Made by a program: the position numbers and the translations under genes
DNA from: Thalassotalea_H castellviae
Lineage (GTDB): Bacteria > Pseudomonadota > Gammaproteobacteria > Enterobacterales > Alteromonadaceae
Assembly: GCF_031846185.1 (NCBI RefSeq)
Contig: NZ_JAVRIF010000001.1
Location: forward strand, 682,001 to 746,000
Reading direction: 5' to 3'
Length of the DNA stretch: 64,000 nt
The notes under the pieces: generated by a model
The model's database searches: none
The model's input: the letters and a program-made list of their open reading frames with translations, nothing else
Told to the model about the DNA's origin: nothing
Shown: positions 43,401-49,963 of the stretch, piece by piece
Position numbering within the stretch: position 1 is the first letter of the stretch
Layout: the number at the start of each line of letters is the position of its first letter

Positions 43401-44053
43401 ACGCCATTGCTTCTTTAGAGGACTTGGGGGCTGGCTTTACGCTTGCTACTCATGATCTTGAAATTCGTGGTGCAGGTGAATTACTCGGTGAAGATCAAAG
43501 CGGTTCAATGAGCCAAGTTGGCTTTAGTTTATATATGGAAATGTTAGATCAAGCTGTGGCTGCATTAAAAGAAGGTAAACAACTTTCATTAGATCAAATG
43601 ACTGCTCAACAAACTGAAGTTGAACTAAGAGTTCCAGCATTAATCCCTGATGATTATATATTTGATGTTAGTTTACGACTAAGTTTATATAAACGTATTG
43701 CCAGCGCAAAAACCAAAGCCGAGCTGGACGAAATTCAAGTTGAGCTTATCGACCGGTTTGGCTTATTACCTCAAGCGACCAAAAATTTAGTCCATATCGC
43801 CAAATTGAAACTAAAAGCGCATAAAATTGGTATTGCTCGCATAGAAGCAGGGCCTGCAGGTGGCTCCATTGAATTTAGTGACAATACTAAAGTTGATCCT
43901 ATGTTCATCATAGGTTTGATACAATCTCAGCCAAGTGTTTTTAAAATGGCTGGCGCGAATAAATTAAAGTTTGTCCGAGCAACAGAAGATGCAAAATCAC
44001 GTTTTATGATGATCACCTCTATACTGAGTGACTTGAGTAAAAAACTTAATTAA
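40478..44053 (+). CDS. mfd: Transcription-repair coupling factor Mfd
   Basis: The 1191-residue Mfd has all domains in order: UvrB-homology region (about 1-340), the RNA polymerase-interacting domain (about 500-570, VVHIEHGIGRYVGL), and helicase motor domains with Walker A GDVGFGKTEVA near residue 671 and DEEH near 773. TRG motif (HHQAYAYLL) and C-terminal regulatory domain follow. It removes stalled RNA polymerase and recruits UvrA. It is about 40 residues longer than E. coli Mfd, with an acidic, low-complexity insertion at about 353-381. It is followed by csiV. Confidence 0.97.
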   Translation: MSKLHHLYSPVLTSRRGKVANKKSWHNLLGSSSTIAIFQAAKQSEKPILLITHDTPSALRLEQELYSINRDNELPICLFPDWETLPYDTFSPHQDIISQRLATLYQLSRMERGIVIVPVSTLIQRLAPKQYLEKNSLLINKGDRKDLHQLRQELEASGYRYVDQVMEHGEFSARGAILDLYPMGSNTPFRLDFFDDEIEEIRLFDPDNQRSSDKISSIELLPAHEFPTDQAGIHLFRQQYRELFTGVINKESIYHQVSDGILPAGIEYYLPLFFEQTNTLCDYLSENALLIVTGDIDKAIEQYWHDVEYRYEDRRYDPTRPLLEPSKLFLNKDELYIALKPFDRISIPDMPKNTASDDTALLGLTENTVDTEEQQESKESKGVIHYDINELPNLTVNHQLKQPFDLLNVFIADKTTPHKILFVAESQGRRESVLELLKRNQMVPQQFDDIESFIDSNEQIGITVNALSAGFIFQSKGSSLKNAIALITESELLGDRVRQARRRKKQQDTQADAIFKNLAELSIGQPVVHIEHGIGRYVGLQTIENGGITTEFLTLSYAGESKLYVPVASLHLISRYSGSDAENAPLHKLGNDTWTKAKQKAAEKVKDVAAELLDIYAKRANNKGYQFTRNKDDYIAFANSFGFEETHDQEQAINAVVSDMLSDKTMDRLVCGDVGFGKTEVAMRAAFIAVNDGKQVAILVPTTLLAQQHYENFKDRFANWPVSVEVLSRFKTTKQQNEVIAKVESGHIDILIGTHKLLQNSIKYHDLGLLIIDEEHRFGVKQKEKIKKLRSNVDILTLTATPIPRTLNMAMGGMRDLSIIATPPAKRLAVKTFVRQRDDALIRESILREILRGGQVYFLHNNVDTIEKVAADIQNLLPEAKIVTAHGQMRERDLERIMSDFYHQRFNVLVSTTIIETGIDVPSANTIIMDRADHLGLAQLHQLRGRVGRSHHQAYAYLLTPHEKVMTKDAKKRLDAIASLEDLGAGFTLATHDLEIRGAGELLGEDQSGSMSQVGFSLYMEMLDQAVAALKEGKQLSLDQMTAQQTEVELRVPALIPDDYIFDVSLRLSLYKRIASAKTKAELDEIQVELIDRFGLLPQATKNLVHIAKLKLKAHKIGIARIEAGPAGGSIEFSDNTKVDPMFIIGLIQSQPSVFKMAGANKLKFVRATEDAKSRFMMITSILSDLSKKLN

Positions 44054-44074
44054 CAGCGAATAAAATACAAGGTA

Positions 44075-44106
44075 TGATGAGCTTATAAAATACCTTAAGC
44101 TTATCA
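44075..44106 (+). other. Stem-loop between mfd and csiV
   Basis: TGATGAGCTTA (44075-44085) pairs with TAAGCTTATCA (44096-44106) through 11 bp, including one G-T, around a 10-nt loop. Only a loose T-rich stretch follows, so it may be a weak terminator or an mRNA-stabilising structure between the two genes. Confidence 0.4.
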
Positions 44107-44123
44107 TTTACTTTAGGAAATTG

Positions 44124-45725
44124 ATGAATATTAAACAAAGTCTCGTTTTACTTTCCAGTTTATTTTTTTCTTTATCTGCTATGTCAGCAAGTAAATGGTT
44201 GGGCGATTGGTTTGAAATTGAAGTCATTCTGCTCAGTCAACTTGACGATAAGGCGAAACTCAAAGAAGCCTTTACTGAGCAAAATTTTTCGATAGATTAT
44301 CGTCATTCACTCGATTTATTCACCCCGTTTTTAAACCCTGACATCGCAAGTTTAAAACAACACCTTCCGGTATGTAATCAACAAAATGATCTACGTACTT
44401 ATGTTGAGCAATCAGCGATTTGGCCAAGATTTTATCAAAATAAAACCCTGTCTACCTTAATGGAAGAGCAGCTCGCTGAACAACAAACTACAGCGAACAA
44501 TAACAATATTGAATTGACAGCAGTAAGTCCTCTGCAAACTGACGACAATGATAACAATCAACAACAAACCGACTTTCCTGTAACTAACAATAATATTTTA
44601 GAACGTGAGCAATTAAATACAAATAGCACTGTAACACCTGAACTTGATGAAGAAGTCGACGTTATAATCACCGAAGCACAACAAGCCCTTGTTTTAGAAG
44701 CCGAGCAAGTTTTTGCTGCTAAACAATTCCCAAACATTGATGTTTACCCTCATTATGCTAAAACAAGTCATCATCAAAACGATACCTCAGTGCTGTGTCA
44801 AATACCTGAAAGTGAATTTAACCAATTAAATGTCAATGAAGATCTATATTCTTATCATGGCTTTTTAGTAAATAAAGTACCGAATGTTCTTGATGCTGCC
44901 GCCAATATTTATAGCGAAGTGCCTTACCTGTTAAATGCCGACGCATTACAATTAAACGATATAGTGACCCAACTTCGCCGCAGCAGAGATTTTCGCCCGC
45001 TTTTACATTTTGCATGGCGACAACCAGTATTTGAAAAAAACACTTCTCAACCACTAAAAGTGTTTGCCGGTGATAATATTCAAGGCCAATATCTTAAAAA
45101 CCTTGCAAGTTATCACCAAGAACAAAAAGCGAATATTTATGAGGAGCAAATGCTCAACAATATTTTTGCTTTATCTGAGGAACAATCATCGCTTGGTATG
45201 AATACACCTATTGCCGACGATACACGTTCTGCTCACACTATTTCGCAGCAATTAAAGGCTGAAAAAATAAACGAAATATTAGCGAATATAAACCAGATAG
45301 ATACAGTGGAAGAGGTTGTCGCATCGCTAAGTAACCCTGCTAACGAAACACAAGATAGTTACTCAATTGATACAAAATTAATGCAGCCTAAACCATTACC
45401 TCCGGTACAACCTTGGTATTTACAAGGCTTAATTGACGTTTTTTTGATTGGTAACTTTTTACATGTTGCCACCGATTTTAGTATTTTAAACATGACACTT
45501 GCCGAGCAAGAAAGTCTGAAATTAAAATCTCAAATGCTAGGTGAGACAATAAACTCGGAACAAGTGATCCCGATCCGTATGACACAAAACCGTCGAATGA
45601 TCAGCAGAGAAATACATTACTTTGATCATCCATATATGGGGATCATCATGCAAATCCGCCGTCACCAACGGCCAGAAATACCCGAAGACGATATTTCTGA
45701 AAATTTAGATGAAGTGTCTCAATAA
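44124..45725 (+). CDS. csiV: CsiV family peptidoglycan-binding protein
   Basis: The 533-residue periplasmic protein has signal peptide about 1-21 (SLVLLSSLFFSLSAMSA). The domain that names the family is seen at both ends: KWLGDWFEIEVILLSQ near the N-terminus and LIDVFLIGNFLHVATDF ... IPIRMTQNRRMISREIHYFDHPYMGIIMQIRR at the end. The centre (about 110-400) is Gln/Asn/Glu-rich and variable. In Vibrio, CsiV partners with the D-amino-acid peptidoglycan system. The frame opens with TTG-ATG; I use the ATG at 44124 with AGGAAA ahead. It lies downstream of mfd, as in related genera. Confidence 0.85.
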   Translation: MNIKQSLVLLSSLFFSLSAMSASKWLGDWFEIEVILLSQLDDKAKLKEAFTEQNFSIDYRHSLDLFTPFLNPDIASLKQHLPVCNQQNDLRTYVEQSAIWPRFYQNKTLSTLMEEQLAEQQTTANNNNIELTAVSPLQTDDNDNNQQQTDFPVTNNNILEREQLNTNSTVTPELDEEVDVIITEAQQALVLEAEQVFAAKQFPNIDVYPHYAKTSHHQNDTSVLCQIPESEFNQLNVNEDLYSYHGFLVNKVPNVLDAAANIYSEVPYLLNADALQLNDIVTQLRRSRDFRPLLHFAWRQPVFEKNTSQPLKVFAGDNIQGQYLKNLASYHQEQKANIYEEQMLNNIFALSEEQSSLGMNTPIADDTRSAHTISQQLKAEKINEILANINQIDTVEEVVASLSNPANETQDSYSIDTKLMQPKPLPPVQPWYLQGLIDVFLIGNFLHVATDFSILNMTLAEQESLKLKSQMLGETINSEQVIPIRMTQNRRMISREIHYFDHPYMGIIMQIRRHQRPEIPEDDISENLDEVSQ

Positions 45726-45769
45726 CGTATTTATTTACCAGCAATTTATAACCTTTAAAGAGAAGTCAG

Positions 45770-46057
45770 ATGGATAAAGAAATTGAAATTCAAGCCGCCG
45801 TTTTTCGCCGTTTATTAAGACATTTAGATAATAGAAAAGATGTACAAAATATTGAATTGATGAACCTAGCGGGATTTTGCCGTAATTGCTTTTCAAAATG
45901 GACAGTGGCTGAGGCAGAGAAATTAGGGGTTAACATAGATATTGAAGATGCCCGCGAGCAAGTTTATGGTATGCCTTACGCCGACTGGAAAGAAAAATAC
46001 CAATTACCTGCTACCGAAGAGCAACTAGCTAAATTTAATGAGCTCAATAAAAAATAA
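45770..46057 (+). CDS. DUF1244 domain-containing protein
   Basis: The 95-residue protein matches DUF1244 closely: AAVFRRLLRHLDNRKDVQNIELMNLAGFCRNCFSKW and VYGMPYADWKEKYQ are its well-conserved parts. The CRNC pair could bind metal. Function is unknown. It follows csiV with an AAAGAGAAG ribosome site. Confidence 0.88.
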   Translation: MDKEIEIQAAVFRRLLRHLDNRKDVQNIELMNLAGFCRNCFSKWTVAEAEKLGVNIDIEDAREQVYGMPYADWKEKYQLPATEEQLAKFNELNKK

Positions 46058-46076
46058 CTACTATGCAGGGCTGAAT

Positions 46077-46373
46077 TTAGACTTTAAGCACGATCGATTT
46101 GGCAATTTGTCGACGATCTTTTTCAGCCCTTGACTCTAGCCAACGACCTCGGCCTTCCATTTGTTCTCGACGATCTTTACCTGAACGACGCTCTACTTCA
46201 TCCCAGTTAGACACTTTACGAACAGCAGTATTCTCATTTGCTGAATCCGTAACTTCCTGACGAAATTTTATCGTATTTTTATATTTGTTTTGCGCGTTTT
46301 GTTTACGATCTTTAGCCGTATTTTCGGTTTTAAAACTGTTTGATGGTTTTAATAATTCCGTAAAAAGATCCAT
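46077..46373 (-). CDS. Small basic protein with RRSGKDRR motif, unknown function
   Basis: The 98-residue, highly charged protein carries the repeat-like ERRSGKDRREQ and SRAEKDRRQ elements in its C-terminal half. Similar RRsGxDRR segments occur in short hypothetical proteins of related marine bacteria. No domain or function is known to me. It converges on the DUF1244 gene. Confidence 0.6.
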   Translation of the reverse strand: MDLFTELLKPSNSFKTENTAKDRKQNAQNKYKNTIKFRQEVTDSANENTAVRKVSNWDEVERRSGKDRREQMEGRGRWLESRAEKDRRQIAKSIVLKV

Positions 46374-46527
46374 AGCCTGTCTAACTTATTAACTCATGTG
46401 AATAATACATGATCAAAATATCGGCAGTTTTTTACAATTCTTTAATAATTTTTTGACAAGATAACGCTTATTTTCTGAGGACAATAAACTGAACGAAAAA
46501 TCATAGCGCAACAATATTCAAAGACAT

Positions 46528-47217
46528 TTAACAAAACTCACTTACTTCATCTTTTGTTAAATAACGCCATTCACCGATAGGTAACCCAGCTAATTTTATT
46601 TGGCCAATTTGCTCACGATGTAAACCAACAACTTTGTTACCAATTGCCGCAAACATACGTTTGACTTGATGGTATTTTCCTTCGGTGATGGTCAACAATA
46701 CTTCTTTGTCGTGAACAATGATTAATTTAGCTGGCAAGGTTAATGAATTTTCACCTTGTAACTGCACACCCGCTTTAAACTTTTCTACGCTATCGGTTTT
46801 AACCTTATCTCTAAGCCATACTCGATATACTTTTTCACACTGTTTTTTAGGAGAGATAATATTATGCGACCAACGACCATCATCAGTAACTAAAACAAGA
46901 CCTGTTGTATCGGCATCAAGACGACCAGCAACGTGCATATCAAACGCTTTATCAACGTCGATTAAATGAAATAACGATGGATAGCCTTCATCGACATTAG
47001 AACAAATGGTATCAAGTGGTTTGTGTAACATAATATAACGAGACTGACGGGCAACTAGGCTTTGTCCATCAAGGGAGATATCGTTGTTTTCATGCACTTG
47101 CATAGCCGCATTTTTACTTATTTCACCATTGACGGACACTTTACCACTTTTCAGTAACCGCTTTGCTTCTGTTCTCGTAAGCTCAGTACTTTTACAAATG
47201 AATTTATCTAAACGCAT
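46528..47217 (-). CDS. rsuA: 16S rRNA pseudouridine(516) synthase RsuA
   Basis: The 229-residue protein has an S4 RNA-binding domain (about 1-55, MRLDKFICKSTELTRTEAKRLLKSGKV) and the pseudouridine synthase core with catalytic Asp101 in AGRLDADTTGLVLVTDDGRWSH. The latter block is specific to RsuA. It converts U516 of 16S rRNA to pseudouridine in the small subunit precursor. The gene is single. Confidence 0.93.
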   Translation of the reverse strand: MRLDKFICKSTELTRTEAKRLLKSGKVSVNGEISKNAAMQVHENNDISLDGQSLVARQSRYIMLHKPLDTICSNVDEGYPSLFHLIDVDKAFDMHVAGRLDADTTGLVLVTDDGRWSHNIISPKKQCEKVYRVWLRDKVKTDSVEKFKAGVQLQGENSLTLPAKLIIVHDKEVLLTITEGKYHQVKRMFAAIGNKVVGLHREQIGQIKLAGLPIGEWRYLTKDEVSEFC

Positions 47218-47353
47218 AGTCAGCCTTTGATCGTGTTGCGAGGCGCGATATTAGCCGACAATAGGCTAATGTAGCAAGCAAGAATTGAACATTTCTAACG
47301 TCAATGATAGCCTGTTGTAATTCGTTCATGAACAATAAACTAAGAGTAAAGTA

Positions 47354-47986
47354 ATGGAGTTATTTTCTGGTTTACTGCTAATAACCTCTATTCATTTATT
47401 AGCCGCTGCCTCACCAGGACCGGATTTTATATTAGTGAGCCAGCAAACCATCACTCAAGGTAAAAAAGCAGGTTTATTGTCTAGCATAGGCATTTCGTTA
47501 GGCTTATCAATTCACATAATTTATTCCATTTTTGGTTTAGCGACTATCATTGCAAACTCTTCAATGGCCTTATGGTTGATCAAAATTCTCGGTGGTAGTT
47601 ATTTACTGTACATAGGAATTGGCGGATTACGCGCAAAACCGCAAACGCAATTTATGCATACAAACGACCATATCCAACGAACTTCATCATTAAAAACCAT
47701 CAGCAAAGGATTTTTATGTAACGCATTAAACCCAAAAGCCCCTGTTTATTTTGTCGCGCTATTTACGATTGTGATCTCACCTGAAGTACCAATGTTACAC
47801 CTTATTATTTATGGATTGTGGATGATGCTAATTCAACTCACCTGGTTTTCAACCGTCGTCTTTATTTTATCAAGACCTCGTATCAACAAAAAATTTCATC
47901 AAATGGGTCATTGGTTAGATAGAATTATGGGAGGTGCTATGTGCCTCGTGGGATTGAAAGTGTTAACATCAAAATTAAACGAATAG
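47354..47986 (+). CDS. LysE family translocator (RhtB-like exporter)
   Basis: The 210-residue inner-membrane protein has six hydrophobic helices and the LysE/RhtB hallmark AASPGPDFILVSQQTITQGKKAGL near the N-terminus, plus FLCNALNPKAPVYFVALF. Such exporters release amino acids (homoserine, threonine, leucine and others). The exact cargo is unknown. Confidence 0.88.
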   Translation: MELFSGLLLITSIHLLAAASPGPDFILVSQQTITQGKKAGLLSSIGISLGLSIHIIYSIFGLATIIANSSMALWLIKILGGSYLLYIGIGGLRAKPQTQFMHTNDHIQRTSSLKTISKGFLCNALNPKAPVYFVALFTIVISPEVPMLHLIIYGLWMMLIQLTWFSTVVFILSRPRINKKFHQMGHWLDRIMGGAMCLVGLKVLTSKLNE

Positions 47987-48091
47987 CGTAAAAGATTCCT
48001 TTAGGTTATTTGTGTAATATACCCCCTAATAATTCCTGCTTTCTTAGTTAAAATTAGTGAGTTTCAGGTACGTTTATAAGGCCGATTATTG

Positions 48092-48397
48092 ATGACAAAA
48101 AAATACCAATCGTTTAAACGTTTTTATCCTTTTTATTTAAGCCAACATAAAAACCGAGTTTGTCGCAGGTTGCATTTTATTGGTTCAGCACTAGTATTAT
48201 GCACGCTAAGTTATGCTGTGGTTACACAACATCTCACGGTACTCTTGAGCCTTCCTATCATAGGTTATGGCTTTGCATGGTTAGGTCACTTGTTTTTCGA
48301 AAAAAATAAGCCCGCGACTTTTACTTATCCTTTATATAGCTTAATTGGTGACTGGGTTATGTTCAAAGATATGTTAACTGGTCGAATTAAATTTTAA
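48092..48397 (+). CDS. DUF962 / Mpo1-like membrane protein
   Basis: The 101-residue protein starts TKKYQSFKRFYPFYLSQHKN and has two hydrophobic helices (about 30-50 and 53-70) followed by GHLFFEKNKPATFTYPLYSLIGD. This matches DUF962, related to yeast Mpo1, an Fe-dependent dioxygenase for 2-hydroxy fatty acids. Family histidines are kept (His14, His24, His67). The ATG at 48092 is used; the TTG one codon earlier is less likely. Confidence 0.8.
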   Translation: MTKKYQSFKRFYPFYLSQHKNRVCRRLHFIGSALVLCTLSYAVVTQHLTVLLSLPIIGYGFAWLGHLFFEKNKPATFTYPLYSLIGDWVMFKDMLTGRIKF

Positions 48398-48463
48398 CAA
48401 ACATTCAGTGAACAATTTTGCTGTTAAGCAATCATTATTCACACAAAACAAGGCTAATGACAG

Positions 48464-49009
48464 ATGCAAAAATATATCGCTTTTCTACGTGGCATCAATG
48501 TCAGCGGTCAGAAAAAGATTAACATGGCTGATTTAGTAAAGCTTTGTCAACGCATTGGTTTTAACCATGTGTCCACTTACATCCAAAGTGGCAATATTTG
48601 CTTCTCCCATGCAAATAACGATAAACAATACCTGATAAATCATTTGCAAGTTGAAATAAAACAGCAATATGGTTTTGATGTACCGGTAATAATTCTAACT
48701 AAAGATGAACTGGATGAAGCTTATCGAAACCTTCCTTTCAAACAAATAGATATTGAAAACCAAGGGAATCAGGTGTTATTGAGCTTTTTAAATGAGCAAC
48801 CGCAAAAGGATAAAATCGATCAGTTGCTAGCTTATGTCAACCCGCCTGAAAAGCTAACAATTGCTGATCAGATCATTTATTTACACTGCCCTAATGGTTA
48901 CGGTAAAAGTAAATTATCAAATAATTTTATTGAAAATAAATTAAAACTGGTTGCAACGACACGCAACTTAAAAACCATTAATAAACTTATTTCAATACTC
49001 AGTCATTAA
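48464..49009 (+). CDS. DUF1697 domain-containing protein
   Basis: The 181-residue protein has the classic DUF1697 opening YIAFLRGINVSGQKKINMADL and the later TYIQSGNICFSH, PVIILTKDEL and LHCPNGYGKSKLSNNFIE, with the terminal ATTRNLKTINKL. Function is unknown. It stands alone downstream of the DUF962 gene. Confidence 0.88.
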   Translation: MQKYIAFLRGINVSGQKKINMADLVKLCQRIGFNHVSTYIQSGNICFSHANNDKQYLINHLQVEIKQQYGFDVPVIILTKDELDEAYRNLPFKQIDIENQGNQVLLSFLNEQPQKDKIDQLLAYVNPPEKLTIADQIIYLHCPNGYGKSKLSNNFIENKLKLVATTRNLKTINKLISILSH

Positions 49010-49145
49010 TTTATAAACAAGTACCTTAAATCACAAGACCAATTAAATATCAATAACTTACACCAAGATTAAGTGTGTTTCCTTACAATTAAACACTGCT
49101 TCCCCCTACTTAACAAGACAATAATTAGCGACACAAAGTAAAAAA

Positions 49146-49192
49146 TATTTGACATAAGATGATATCCTCTTTAACATCCACCATGTCAAATA
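49146..49192. promoter_or_regulatory. Promoter with flanking 10-bp inverted repeats before the membrane protein/XRE operon
   Basis: TATTTGACAT (49146-49155) and ATGTCAAATA (49183-49192) are exact inverted copies, 37 bp centre to centre. The left arm contains the -35 TTGACA (49149-49154); after a 17-bp spacer the -10-like TAACAT follows (49172-49177). The right arm lies just past the -10. This is the form of an operator pair used by a self-regulating repressor, and an XRE gene is in the operon. Confidence 0.6.
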
Positions 49193-49235
49193 ACTTTAAC
49201 ACCGTGTATATAAAAACATACTTAAAGGAGTCATT

Positions 49236-49712
49236 ATGTCTTATAAAGAAAGAAGTACTTGGATTTCGTTAGCCATACTTGTTTATATTTGGTTTGATTA
49301 TTTCGTGCAATTATTTTCATTGCAAAGTACAGAGCAACTTAATGTTGAATCTGTGAATAGCTTATTATTAGCCGTTGTGTTGAAAACAATAGTCTTAGAA
49401 ATAGTACTACAAATAGTGCTAGCAATTATTGATCATAAAGATGCAAATTACGCTGACGATGAAAGGGATAAACTAATAAGCTTTTATGGTAGCCGGAATG
49501 CTTACGGCATATTATCAGTTGGGATAATAATGACCGTTTTTCATACGGTATTCCCTACTTTATCCTCGTTTTCTATGATGCCAACACAAGCATTAACGAC
49601 CATTTCATTACCTAATGAATATAAAATCATGCATATCGTGATCGTATTTGCTTTAGCTGCCGAATTAGCCAAGTTTTCAACCCAGTTATTCTTCTATCGT
49701 AGAGGTTTTTAA
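49236..49712 (+). CDS. Four-helix membrane protein paired with an XRE regulator
   Basis: The 158-residue protein has about four hydrophobic segments (10-29, 42-67, 88-108 and 130-148) and the charged loop IDHKDANYADDERDKLISFYGSRNAYG. This layout is seen in small membrane proteins encoded next to short XRE regulators in many bacteria. Function is unknown. It has an AAAGGAG ribosome site. One base separates its stop from the regulator's start. Confidence 0.7.
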   Translation: MSYKERSTWISLAILVYIWFDYFVQLFSLQSTEQLNVESVNSLLLAVVLKTIVLEIVLQIVLAIIDHKDANYADDERDKLISFYGSRNAYGILSVGIIMTVFHTVFPTLSSFSMMPTQALTTISLPNEYKIMHIVIVFALAAELAKFSTQLFFYRRGF

Positions 49713-49713
49713 C

Positions 49714-49926
49714 ATGGCTAAAGTGATCACCAATAACATTCGTCGATTACGCTTTGATCAAGATGAAATGACACAAAAAGCCTTAGCTGATCTGGTGGGC
49801 GTGTCAAGACAAACCATCGTTGCTATTGAAAAAGGCAAATACTCTCCTTCATTAGAAGTCGCTTTTAAAATAGCGGAAGTATTTACCATGGCTCTTGATG
49901 ACGTTTTTCAGTACAAAGAACAGTGA
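49714..49926 (+). CDS. XRE family helix-turn-helix regulator
   Basis: The 70-residue protein is almost only an XRE helix-turn-helix: NNIRRLRFDQDEMTQKALADLVGVSRQTIVAIEKGKYSPSLEVAFKIAEVF. It resembles the small YozG-like regulators encoded with membrane partners. It probably binds the inverted repeat at 49146-49192 and controls its own operon; that is inference from position. Confidence 0.88.
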   Translation: MAKVITNNIRRLRFDQDEMTQKALADLVGVSRQTIVAIEKGKYSPSLEVAFKIAEVFTMALDDVFQYKEQ

Positions 49927-49963
49927 TGGCTAAAGGGAAACAACAGAGACGTTTTTCAAATAT

